DNA of 64,000 bases, from the NCBI GenBank assembly GCA_963768765.1, contig CAVYJK010000026.1:1-64000 (forward strand), read 5' to 3'. This DNA is from DASWLF01 sp963768765 (GTDB lineage Bacteria; Desulfobacterota; Desulfobaccia; Desulfobaccales; 0-14-0-80-60-11). Below the pieces are notes generated by a model. That model was not told the DNA's origin. It did not search any database and worked only from the letters and a program-made list of their open reading frames with translations. Shown here piece after piece: positions 8,377 to 16,519 of the stretch (positions are counted from its first letter, which is position 1; each line of letters begins with the position of its first letter). The translations under genes were made by a program, and so were the position numbers.

Positions 8377-9969
8377 ATGAAACTTGTCACTGCTTCCGAG
8401 ATGCGAGAATTGGACCGGCGGGCCATCCAGGAGGTGGGCATCCCCTCCCTGGTCCTCATGGAGAACGCCGGACGCACCACCTATCAGATCCTGCGGCGGG
8501 AATTCCCCGAGCTGGCGGGCGAAGTGGCGGTGCTGGCCGGGCGGGGCAACAACGGCGGCGACGGCTTCGTGGTGGCCCGCTACCTGGCGGGCGACGGCGT
8601 CCCGGTGGTGGTGTTCCTTCTGGGCCAGAAGGAGAAGGTGGGTGGCGACGCCCGGGTTAACCTGGAGATTTTAGGACACCTGGGGGTGGGGGTGGTGGAG
8701 GTCCTCACCGGGGACGACCTGAACCCCACGTTGCACCGACTGGCCCGGGCCGGGCTCATCGTGGACGCCCTCCTGGGCACCGGCCTGGATAAGCCGGTGC
8801 AAGGCCTGATGGCCGCCCTCATCGAGAAAGTCAACCATCTGCGCGCCCCGGTGCTGGCGGTGGACATCCCCACCGGCCTCTCCGCGGACACCGGCGAGGT
8901 TCTGGGGGTGGCGATAAAGGCCGAAGTGACCGTCACTTACGGCTGGCCCAAGATCGGGCAGGTGCTGCCGGAAGGAAGGGACTACGTGGGGCGCCTCTAC
9001 CGGGTGGACCTCAGCATCCCCCCGGCCCTGGCCGGAAAGGTGCCGACGGAGTTGGCCGAGGCCGGGGAGATGCGGGAGCTGCTACCGGCCCGGCCCTTCG
9101 GCAGCCACAAGGGCACCTTCGGCCACCTGTTGGTGCTGGCCGGCTCCGAAGGCAAGACCGGGGCCGCCACCCTCACCTCCGAGGGGGCCCTCCGGGCCGG
9201 CGCCGGGCTGGTGACCCTGGGCATTGCCGAGAGCCTCAACGATATCCTGGAGGTGAAAATCACCGAGGCCATGACGCTGCCCCTGCCCCAGGCCTCGGGG
9301 GCCCGGGCCCTGGGAAAGGCGGCCCTGGAGCCCATCTTTAAGTTCCTGGACCCCAAGAGCACCGTGGCCATGGGGCCGGGGCTGGGGACCCACCCGGAGA
9401 CTCAGGAGGTGGTGCGGCACCTGGTGAAGCACCTGCCCCAGCCCCTGGTGGTGGACGCGGACGGGGTCAACGCCATCGCGGCCGACCCTTCCTGTCTGCC
9501 GGCCCCGGGACCCCGGATTCTGACGCCCCATCCCGGCGAGATGGCCCGCCTGGTGGGGTCCTCCCCCCAAGAGGTGCAAGCCAACCGCCTGGAGATGGCC
9601 CGGGAGGCCGCGGCCCGCTTCCAGGCGATCCTGGTCTTGAAAGGGGCCCAAACCCTGGTGGCGGACCCCGGCGGCCAGGTCAGCCTCAACCCCACCGGCA
9701 ACCCGGCCCTGGCCAGCGGCGGCACCGGGGACGTCCTCACGGGCCTCATCGGCGGCTTTCTGGCCCAGGGGCTCTCTCCATGGGACGCGGCCCGGCTGGG
9801 GGTTTACCTCCACGGGCTGGCGGCGGATTTCTTTGCGGCCACCTATGGCCCCCGCAGCCTGATTGCCGGTGACTTAATCGCGGTATTTCCCGAGGTGGTG
9901 GCGGAATTCATCCAGGGCCGGATTCCCCTGGCAGAGGAAGACATATGCTTCAAGCGCGTGATATCATGA
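8377..9969 (+). CDS. nnr: Bifunctional NAD(P)HX epimerase/dehydratase
   Basis: Repairs hydrated NAD(P)H. The N-terminal YjeF/NnrE epimerase domain (about residues 1-210) has GRGNNGGDGFVVARYL, DALLGTGLDKP and DIPTGLSADTG. The C-terminal ribokinase-like NnrD dehydratase domain (about 230-520) has GSHKGTFGHLLVLAGS, GPGLGTH, LTPHPGEMARL and NPALASGGTGDVLTGLIGG. Start is the ATG at 8377 (MKLVTASEMRELD); an in-frame TTG nine bases upstream is less likely. The CBS gene begins inside its last 25 bases. About 530 residues, standard for the fused form. Confidence 0.95.
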   Translation: MKLVTASEMRELDRRAIQEVGIPSLVLMENAGRTTYQILRREFPELAGEVAVLAGRGNNGGDGFVVARYLAGDGVPVVVFLLGQKEKVGGDARVNLEILGHLGVGVVEVLTGDDLNPTLHRLARAGLIVDALLGTGLDKPVQGLMAALIEKVNHLRAPVLAVDIPTGLSADTGEVLGVAIKAEVTVTYGWPKIGQVLPEGRDYVGRLYRVDLSIPPALAGKVPTELAEAGEMRELLPARPFGSHKGTFGHLLVLAGSEGKTGAATLTSEGALRAGAGLVTLGIAESLNDILEVKITEAMTLPLPQASGARALGKAALEPIFKFLDPKSTVAMGPGLGTHPETQEVVRHLVKHLPQPLVVDADGVNAIAADPSCLPAPGPRILTPHPGEMARLVGSSPQEVQANRLEMAREAAARFQAILVLKGAQTLVADPGGQVSLNPTGNPALASGGTGDVLTGLIGGFLAQGLSPWDAARLGVYLHGLAADFFAATYGPRSLIAGDLIAVFPEVVAEFIQGRIPLAEEDICFKRVIS

Positions 9970-10406
9970 CCCGGGACGTGGTCACGGTCTCGCCGGAGAC
10001 CCCCATCGCGGCTCTCTCCAAACTCCTGGAGGACCGCAAGATCGGCGGGGTGCCGGTGGTGGACCATGACGGCGGCCTGGTGGGCATCATCACCCAGAAC
10101 GACCTGGTGGAGCGGGCCCGGGAGCTGGAGTTGCCCCCGGCCATCAATATCCTGGACTTCCATCTCTATCTGCAAATCCCCTCCCACCTGCTAAAACGGG
10201 TGGAAAAGATGCTGGGCGCCACGGTGGGAGAGGTCATGAGCCCCAAACCCGTCACAGTGGACCCGGAGACGCCGCTGCCGCAGCTCGCCGCCCTCATGGC
10301 CAAACAGCAGGTGCACACCCTGCCGGTAATGGCGCGGGGTAAAATCGTGGGCGTCATCGGCAAGATGGACATCGTCCGGGCCCTGGCCCGGGAAGCCGGC
10401 GAGTGA
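9945..10406 (+). CDS. Tandem CBS-domain protein
   Basis: 153 residues containing only two CBS domains, about 4-60 (DIMTRDVVTVSPETPI, GGVPVVDHDGGLVGIIT) and 95-150 (EVMSPKPVTVDPETPL, HTLPVMARGKIVGVIG). CBS pairs bind adenosyl ligands (AMP, ATP, SAM, NADH) and act as energy sensors. Starts 25 bases inside nnr and ends in an overlap with tsaE, so it belongs to an nnr-CBS-tsaE operon. The specific ligand and target are not visible. Confidence 0.88.
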   Translation: MLQARDIMTRDVVTVSPETPIAALSKLLEDRKIGGVPVVDHDGGLVGIITQNDLVERARELELPPAINILDFHLYLQIPSHLLKRVEKMLGATVGEVMSPKPVTVDPETPLPQLAALMAKQQVHTLPVMARGKIVGVIGKMDIVRALAREAGE

Positions 10407-10870
10407 GGCCCTACGTCAGGATAAGTAATAGCCCCGAAGAGACCCGGGCCCTGGCCGCCCGGTTGGGCCAGTGCCTGGCTCCCGGCGACGTGGTGGCCCT
10501 CAAAGGGGAGCTGGGCAGCGGCAAGACGGAGTTCGTCCACGGCCTGGCCCAAGGGCTGGGGGTGCCCCCGGCGGTGCCGGTGGCCAGCCCCAGCTTCACC
10601 CTGGCCCACGAATACCCCGGCCGCCTCACCTTAATCCACCTGGACCTTTATCGTCTGGAGGATTTGCCGGCGGAGCTTTTGCCGGACCTGGAAGAGTATC
10701 TCGCCGGCCCCCAGGCGGTGGCGGTGGAATGGGCCGAAAGGCTGGCTCCCCTGCTGCCCGCCGATTACCTGGAGATTCGCCTGGAGATCACCGGGGAGAG
10801 CCAGCGGACCCTCACCTTCAGGGGCCACGGCCCCCGGGGGCGGGAACTGGCCTGCCGATTGGCGGATTAG
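10403..10870 (+). CDS. tsaE: tRNA threonylcarbamoyladenosine biosynthesis ATPase TsaE
   Basis: TsaE is the small ATPase that turns over the TsaB-TsaD complex during t6A modification of ANN-decoding tRNAs. 155 residues. Walker A is in LKGELGSGKTEFVHGLAQGLG; SPSFTLAHEY, LIHLDLYRL and AVEWAERL are the other family motifs. GTG start at 10403 overlaps the CBS stop by four bases. Neighbouring nnr and tsaE are frequently adjacent in bacteria, which supports both calls. Confidence 0.93.
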   Translation: MRPYVRISNSPEETRALAARLGQCLAPGDVVALKGELGSGKTEFVHGLAQGLGVPPAVPVASPSFTLAHEYPGRLTLIHLDLYRLEDLPAELLPDLEEYLAGPQAVAVEWAERLAPLLPADYLEIRLEITGESQRTLTFRGHGPRGRELACRLAD

Positions 10871-10935
10871 AGAAGTTCTCAGTTTTCTGTTCAAAAACCA
10901 AAAACGAAAAACTGCCTTCACCTTAGGAGATACCT

Positions 10936-11619
10936 ATGGCAAAGTTCAGTTCCCGGCGCCGGGCGGTGCTGGAGGACCCCGAAGAAGTTTTGAATCTGGC
11001 CCAGCGCTGGCTTGAACCCGTAAAACGGCAATGGAAATGGCTGCTGCTGGGGGCGGTGGTGATCGCGGCGGCCTGGGCGGCCTGGGGGATAAACCGCGGC
11101 ATGGAGGCCAGCCGGGAGAACCGGGCCGCAGACGCCCTGGTGCAGATGCGGCCCAAGCTCTCCGAAGCCAACGCGGCCACCGCCAAAGCCCTCAAAGAAT
11201 TGGTGGACAAGTACCCCGGCACCAAGGCGGCGCACGAGGCGGAGCTGCTGCGGGCCAATTTGCTCTATGAGATGAAGGATTATGGCCAGGCCGCCAGGGC
11301 TTATGAGTCGCTCCTCCAAGGGCGGGACCCCGGCTGGAATACCCTGGTTTCCGAGAGCCTCAGCTACTGCTACGAAGGCCTGGGGGACTTCAAGAAGGCC
11401 GCGGCCGCCCTCAAGCCCGTGGCGGAGGACAGCACCGGAGCTTTTCAAGCCGAAGTGATGCAGCGCCTGGCCATGCTGTCCGAAAAGGCGGGGGACCCCA
11501 GGGAGGCCGCCCTATATTGGCGCAAACTGCTGGATCTGTCCCCCAACGCCGCTCTGATGGCCTACCTGCAGGAAAAGGCGGCCGCCGCGGAGGCCAAAGC
11601 GGCGGCTCCGAAAAAGTAA
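10936..11619 (+). CDS. Membrane-anchored TPR protein, YfgM-like
   Basis: 227 residues. Short cytoplasmic N-terminus (about 38 residues), one membrane segment (WKWLLLGAVVIAAAWAAWGI), then a periplasmic helical TPR domain (ALKELVDKYPGTKAAHEAELLRAN, YGQAARAYESLLQ, EAALYWRKLLDLSPN) and an Ala/Lys-rich tail. The layout matches YfgM/TPR_21 proteins that associate with SecYEG and periplasmic chaperones. Preceded by a GGAG ribosome site and an A-rich low-complexity tract. Specific role is inferred from topology only. Confidence 0.75.
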   Translation: MAKFSSRRRAVLEDPEEVLNLAQRWLEPVKRQWKWLLLGAVVIAAAWAAWGINRGMEASRENRAADALVQMRPKLSEANAATAKALKELVDKYPGTKAAHEAELLRANLLYEMKDYGQAARAYESLLQGRDPGWNTLVSESLSYCYEGLGDFKKAAAALKPVAEDSTGAFQAEVMQRLAMLSEKAGDPREAALYWRKLLDLSPNAALMAYLQEKAAAAEAKAAAPKK

Positions 11620-11846
11620 GGGGGCAGCCAACCAGGCAGGTTAAGGCGCAATCCCGGCCCTCCCTCAGGTCAATCCCGCGGTCAATGAGCCAAACTACCT
11701 AATTTTAGGTTAGGTAAAAGTACTTATACGCCGGCCTTTAAATTTCGTGATGGCCAGCCCAGGCTTTAGCTGGCGCCTGCAACCCAAAATAGTTGATTAA
11801 TGGCAAGTTGGGAGAATAGGTCGGTGGGGTGGCGGCAGAAGCCAAA

Positions 11847-11879
11847 GGGGGACCGGCGGCGTTTCCCTGCCGGTCCCCC
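11847..11879 (-). terminator. Terminator of the secreted TPR gene ending at 11904
   Basis: Eleven-base arms GGGGGACCGGC / GCCGGTCCCCC with a 11-base loop; on the minus strand it is followed by TTTGGCTT. Lies 25 bases past the stop. Confidence 0.7.
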
Positions 11880-11903
11880 TGGATATCCGGCGGCGGGGCG
11901 GAA

Positions 11904-12350
11904 TCACTTGGCCGGTTGGGAGGCCTTCAGCTTGTCTCTGATCATTTCCATATTTAACTTGATCAGGGGCTCCAAGTCTTGATTGCCATACTCGGCCTCC
12001 AGGGGGCGGAAAGCCAGGCAGACGCCTTCCACGTCGCAAACCCGGTTAACCCTGACCTGGTAATCCTTGGCCCGGGGCAGGGCTTGCTCCAGATAGCCCA
12101 GGGCTTCCCGATACTTCTGCTTTTTGACCATGATGGCCGCCAGATTGTTGAGGGCCAGGGGGTTGCCGGGCTCCTTTTGCAGTACTTCTTTATAGAACTC
12201 TTCAGCCTGGACCATTTTGCCGGCTTCCAGCAAATCGTAGCCCTGTACCATCATGCGAGCGTTTTTGGCATCGGTTTGGGCCAGGGCCCCTGCCGCTCCC
12301 AGCAGCAGGGCGGTAAGGATGGCGGCTATTTTAAGCTTCGGGCAGTTCAT
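11904..12350 (-). CDS. Secreted TPR protein, paralog A
   Basis: 148 residues with a Sec signal peptide (IAAILTALLLGAAGALAQ) and a TPR core (AEEFYKEVLQKEPGNPLALNNLAAIMVKKQKYREALGYLEQAL). A conserved block VNRVCDVEGVCLAFRPLE carries two cysteines six apart. The next gene upstream (12519-12992) encodes a clear paralog with the same block, so the pair arose by tandem duplication. Likely periplasmic. Function unknown. Confidence 0.75.
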   Translation of the reverse strand: MNCPKLKIAAILTALLLGAAGALAQTDAKNARMMVQGYDLLEAGKMVQAEEFYKEVLQKEPGNPLALNNLAAIMVKKQKYREALGYLEQALPRAKDYQVRVNRVCDVEGVCLAFRPLEAEYGNQDLEPLIKLNMEMIRDKLKASQPAK

Positions 12351-12469
12351 GTCTTCCTCACTTTATCAAGGATCTGCAGTTAAGAATAAGGAGGCTGGGC
12401 CTGGTTGTCAATCCGGGGCCCCGGCTACCGCCCCGGCGGAGGATGCGACCCCGCGGCCGCAAAAAGAAA

Positions 12470-12485
12470 GGCCCCCGAAGGGGCC
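12470..12485 (-). terminator. Terminator of the secreted TPR gene ending at 12519
   Basis: GGCCCC-CGAA-GGGGCC stem-loop with TTTCTTTTT following on the minus strand. Confidence 0.75.
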
Positions 12486-12518
12486 TGGGAGTCCTGGTGG
12501 GCGGCAGTTAGGCGTTGG

Positions 12519-12992
12519 TTACCTCAGGCCCTTGCCAGGTACGGGTGATGCGGTCATCATGCCTTTGACCATCTCGATGTTCATCTTGATTTGCGCTTCC
12601 AGGTCCATGTTGCCGGTGGCACCCGGCACGGGCTTGAAGGCCATGCAGATGTTGCCCACGGTGCAAACCCGGTTGACCTGAACCATATATCCCTTGGCTT
12701 TGCCCAGGGCCTGGTTCAAATAAGTATCGGCCTTGTCGAATTTTTTCTCGGCCACCATGACCGATGCCAGATTGTTCAGAGCCAGCGGGTTGCCCGGGTC
12801 TTGTTCCAGAACCTTGTCTAAAAGTTTCTGGGCCTGGGCATACTTCTTGGCTTCGATCAAATTATAGCTATCGATCAACGCCTTGGTGACGTCGACCTCC
12901 TTGGCTTTCGCTTTGGCCGCGAAAGCCATCCCGGCCCCAAGCAAAGACAGGGCCAGCGCTAGTGCGACAACCTTAACCCACGTCCGTTTCAT
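12519..12992 (-). CDS. Secreted TPR protein, paralog B
   Basis: 157 residues. Signal peptide VVALALALSLLGAGMAFA, then a single TPR region (AQKLLDKVLEQDPGNPLALNNLASVMVAEKKFDKADTYLNQAL) and the same VNRVCTVGNICMAFKPV block as paralog A, with two cysteines six apart. The cysteine pair may form a disulfide in the periplasm. Each paralog has its own terminator, so they are separately transcribed. No family name recognised. Confidence 0.75.
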   Translation of the reverse strand: MKRTWVKVVALALALSLLGAGMAFAAKAKAKEVDVTKALIDSYNLIEAKKYAQAQKLLDKVLEQDPGNPLALNNLASVMVAEKKFDKADTYLNQALGKAKGYMVQVNRVCTVGNICMAFKPVPGATGNMDLEAQIKMNIEMVKGMMTASPVPGKGLR

Positions 12993-13275
12993 ATCTCTCT
13001 CCCTTAATGTGTTGGTTCAGAATCGGTTATTTTGCCGCCCTCACCCAATAAGTTAAGAGATTCTATCCCCATTGTCAAATATTTCAAGGAAGAAATGCGG
13101 ATTTCGTGCTTGCCGGCTCTTGGGCCGCCAATTTCAAGGGAATCCGGCCGGATGCCTTTCCCGGGGAACATCCCCCCACCGTCCCAGTCTTCGTCCTGGG
13201 TGGCGGAAATCTTTAATCCGGCCAACAGAACGGACCCCGCCGGGGGTGCAGAAGGCTCGGCAGGGGGGAGGAGAA
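12993..13275. other. Intergenic region
   Basis: About 280 bases between the TPR gene and the permease pair; no gene, RNA or repeat recognised. Confidence 0.4.
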
Positions 13276-14116
13276 TCACTCGCTGAGGCGTGGATCGATG
13301 GCCTCCCGGATGCCCTCTCCCAGCAGGTTGTAACTCATCACCGTGACCAGGATGGCGAGACCGGGAAAGAAGGAGAGCCACCAGGCGATTTCGATGTTGT
13401 CCTTGCCGGCGGTGAGGATGTTGCCCCAACTGGGGGTGGGGGGCTGCACCCCCAGACCCAGAAAGCTCAGGGCGCTTTCCGTGAGGATGGCCCCGGCCAC
13501 CCCCAGGGTGGCGGAGACCATCACCGGGGCCAGGGCGTTGGGCAGCAGGTGGCGCAGGATGAGGCGGGCGTCGGTGGCCCCCAGGGCCCGGGCCGCGGCT
13601 CACGAAGTCCCGCTCCCGGAGCGACAGAAACTCGGCCCGCACCAGTCGGGCCACTCCCATCCAGGAAGTGAGCCCGATGACCACCATGATGTTCCAGATG
13701 CTGGGCCCCAGCACCGCGATCACCGCCAGGATCAGGAAGAAAGTGGGAAAACAGAGCATCAGGTCCACCAGGCGCATGAGAAGCTGGTCCACCCAACCCG
13801 CCGTAATACCCGGCCAGGGACCCCACCAGCAAGCCGATGAGAGTGGCCAGGCCCACGGCCACGAACCCCACCTTCAAGGAGACCCGGGAGCCGAAGATGA
13901 TGCGGGAGAGCACGTCCCGGCCCAGGGTGTCGGTGCCCAGGAGATGGTCGGCGCTGGGGGGCATCAAGCACCTGCTTTAAATCAATGGAGTTGGGGTCGT
14001 AAGGCGCAAGACAGGGCGCGAAGATGGAAATCACGAAGAGCCCCAGCCACCAGGGTCAGCCCCGTCATGGCCATGCGGTTGCGCCGGAGGCGCGCCCAGA
14101 ATTCCCGTTTTTTCAT
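13276..14116 (-). CDS. Dipeptide/oligopeptide-type ABC transporter permease DppC (several frameshifts)
   Basis: Read across frames, the protein is a complete DppC/OppC inner-membrane permease: MKKREFWARLRRNRMAMTGL at 14116, IFAPCLAPYDPNSID, ADHLLGTDTLGRDVLSRII, SLKVGFVAVGLATLIGLLVG, DLMLCFPTFFLILAVIA, the EAA-type loop near ARALGATDARLILRHLLPN, then ILTESALSFLGLGVQPPTPS, ending GEGIREAIDPRLSE. Four single-base shifts are needed, near 14037, 13965, 13798 and 13600, mostly in G/C runs. Either the consensus is poor here or the gene is decaying. Restored length about 280 residues. No ATPase or binding-protein gene is adjacent. Confidence 0.75.
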
Positions 14117-14190
14117 AAACCAGCCTCGTTGGTTGGGAGGGGGCTGGGGGAGGCAGGGCCTCGCTCCCTGGCCTTTCCCCCGAACTTCTC

Positions 14191-15166
14191 CTATCCCGTG
14201 CGGATGCGCGGGTCCACCAGGGCGTAACTCACGTCCGCCAGCATGTTGCCCATGAGGGTGAGGACGGCCCCGATGACCAGCTCCCCCATCACCAGGGGAT
14301 AGTCCCGGGCCATCACCGCGCCGTAAAACAACTGTCCCATGCCGGGGATGGCGAAGATGGTCTCGAAGATGACACTGCCGCCGATGAGGCCCGGGCACCG
14401 ACATCCCCAGGAGAGTGATCACCGGCAGCAGGGCGTTGCGCAGGGCGTGCTTGAAGATGACGGTGCGCTCCGGCAGGCCCTTGGCCCGGGCGGTGGTGAT
14501 GTAGTCCTGGCGGATGACCTCCAGCATGCTGCCCCGCATGTAGCGGGACATGCCGGCCAGGCCCGTGAAGGCGGCCACCAGCACCGGCAGGGTCACGTGG
14601 GCCCCCAGGTCCTGGACCTTCTGCCAGAAGGTGAACTGGGAAAAGTTGAGCGAAGTCAGCCCCGAGATGGGCAGCCAGTCCAGGTAGACCCCGAAGAGCA
14701 GCATAAGCAGCAGGGCCAGCCAGAAGGTGGGCATGGCGAAGCCGAAAAAGACGAACAGGGTGGTGCCCTTGTCGAACCAGGAGTGGGGCCGCACCGCGGC
14801 CAGCACCCCCAGGGGGATGGCCACAGCCAGGATGATGAGGAGGCTCAGGAGGTTTAGCCCCAAGGTGATGCCGATGCGTTCCTTGATCTTATCCCACACC
14901 GGGCGCCCGTCCGGGGAGAAGGAGCGGCCGAAGTCCAACCGGGCCAGGCGCTTCAGCCAGTCCCAGTACTGCACCTGCAGGGGCTTGTCCAGGCCGTAGA
15001 GCTCTTTCAGGCGCTTCTGAGCCTCCAGGGAGGCCTTAGGGTTCATGGTGGTCTGCATCTCCACGGGGGTGCCCGGCGCCAGGTGGATGACCATAAAGGA
15101 GACCAGGGTGATCCCCAGGAGCATGGGGACCATCAAGGCCATTCTTTTCAGCAGGTAGACCCACAT
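14191..15166 (-). CDS. Dipeptide/oligopeptide-type ABC transporter permease DppB (one frameshift)
   Basis: N-terminal 250 residues are a standard DppB/OppB: MWVYLLKRMALMVPMLLGIT, SFMVIHLAPGTP, DFGRSF, FDKGTTLFVFFGFAMPTFWLALLLM, DYITTARAKGLPERTVIFKHALRNALLPVI. After LLGMSVPG the frame slips (about 14395, one extra G/C in CCCGGGCC). The continuation FETIFAIPGMGQLFY ending VDPRIRTG is intact in the other frame to the stop at 14191. Six membrane spans. Forms the transmembrane pore with the DppC-like partner 75 bases downstream; substrate cannot be told from the permeases alone. Confidence 0.8.
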
Positions 15167-15473
15167 GGGTTTCAGGTTTCGAGTTTCAGGTTTTGAGTTT
15201 TGAGTTTTTGGGTTAAGAAGACTTTACAGGAGCTTGGGCTAATCCCAAGTTTCCCTGGTCAATAATAAATTAGCCTATGGCGCGACAGATGCAAGCAAAG
15301 GTCAGGGCCGCTTTGGGTGGCACAGGCTGAAGCCTGCGGCCACATCTCGCCATTTTCCGGGTTGCTAAATTCGCAGATTCCTTGCCGGACACTGCTGGGA
15401 TTTAGAGGGATGTTAATATGGTTGTCTTAAAAACCTGCAGGGAGGTCAAGTCTTGAAAAAGTTCCGGAGGGCC
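15167..15473. other. Intergenic region with low-complexity tract and palindrome
   Basis: About 300 bases. Contains a T-rich GTTTCAGGTTTTGAG-like low-complexity run at 15170-15213 and the palindrome 15317-15343. No gene. Confidence 0.45.
15317..15343 (+). repeat. REP-like palindrome, variant copy
   Basis: GTGGC-A-CAGGCT-GA-AGCCTG-CG-GCCAC: nested inverted repeat; the core AGGCTGAAGCCTGCGGCCACAT resembles the copy at 2039. Confidence 0.5.
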
Positions 15474-16382
15474 TCACCCATCTCCTGCCACCTGGGCCGG
15501 ATGAAACCAGCGCACCTCCGGGTCGGCCCGGAACCAGGTGAGCTGGCGCTTGGCGTAGCGCCGGGTGTCCCGTTTTAAGAGTTCCAGGGCCTCTTCCCAG
15601 CTCCAGCGCCCTGTGAGAAAGTTGACGAGGTGGCGGTAGCCGATGGCCTGCAAGGGCTTGAGCTCCGGAGGGTAGCGCTTAAGCAGGCCCTCCACTTCCT
15701 GAAGCCAGCCCTGGGCCAGCATGGTCTCCACCCGGGCCTCGATCCTGCGGTTGAGTTCCTCCCGGGGCAGGGCGAGCCCCAGTTTCAGGACCTCATAAGG
15801 GCAGTCCCGAAACCGGTGGGCGGCGATGAGATCCGAAACGGGCCGCCCCGTGGCTTCTATCACTTCCAGGGCCCGGAGGATGCGGTAGGTGTCGTGGGGG
15901 TGGAGCCGCCCGGCGGAGGGCGGGTCCAGACGGGCCAGGCGCTGGTAGAGCGAAGAAAGCCCCACCCCGGCCAGCTCGTAGCGCAGCCGCTCCCGGACGC
16001 CCCCCGCCGGGGAGCCTTCGGAAAAGAGCCCGTAGAGCAGGGCCTTGAGGTAGAGGCCGGTGCCCCCCACCACCAACGAAGCCACCCCCCGCTGGTGGAG
16101 CCGGGCCAGGACGGCCCGGGCGTCCCGGCTGTAGCGGGCCGCGTCGTAGGGCTCCATAGGCGGCACCACGTCCAGGAGGTGGTGGGGCACCCGGGCCCGC
16201 TCCTCCCGGGTGGGCTTGGCGGTGCCGATGTTCAGCTCCCGGTAGACCTGGAGGGAGTCGGCGCCCACGATCTCGGCGCCGACTCCCTGGGCCAGCATAA
16301 GCGCCACCGCGGTCTTGCCCACCGCGGTGGGGCCCAGGAGGACAGCTACCCGCCCTTTAACGTTGAGTTCGGCTGCTCCCAT
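15474..16382 (-). CDS. miaA: tRNA dimethylallyltransferase MiaA
   Basis: Transfers a dimethylallyl group to A37 of UNN-decoding tRNAs. 302 residues. P-loop VLLGPTAVGKTAVAL, then GADSLQVYRELNIGTAKPTREE (catalytic Asp and substrate loop), VPHHLLDVV, VVGGTGLYLKALLYGL, and the C-terminal IGYRHLVNFL and KRDTRRYAKRQLTWFR signature. Downstream of mutL, as in many bacteria, but a terminator lies between them. Confidence 0.96.
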   Translation of the reverse strand: MGAAELNVKGRVAVLLGPTAVGKTAVALMLAQGVGAEIVGADSLQVYRELNIGTAKPTREERARVPHHLLDVVPPMEPYDAARYSRDARAVLARLHQRGVASLVVGGTGLYLKALLYGLFSEGSPAGGVRERLRYELAGVGLSSLYQRLARLDPPSAGRLHPHDTYRILRALEVIEATGRPVSDLIAAHRFRDCPYEVLKLGLALPREELNRRIEARVETMLAQGWLQEVEGLLKRYPPELKPLQAIGYRHLVNFLTGRWSWEEALELLKRDTRRYAKRQLTWFRADPEVRWFHPAQVAGDG

Positions 16383-16440
16383 TAGCCTAGGCCTGATCCG
16401 CCCTCAAAAAGTAGATAACGGTGGGGCTTCCGTGCCCGCC

Positions 16441-16470
16441 AAAAAATGCGCAGGCTTGGGAGGCCTGCGC
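16441..16470 (-). terminator. Terminator of mutL
   Basis: On the minus strand: GCGCAGGC-CTCCCAA-GCCTGCGC followed by ATTTTTT. Lies between mutL (stop at 16520) and miaA. Confidence 0.85.
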
Positions 16471-16519
16471 CACTGTCTGATTATGCAAATTTTATCTGAG
16501 ACTTATCCACCATCCCGGG

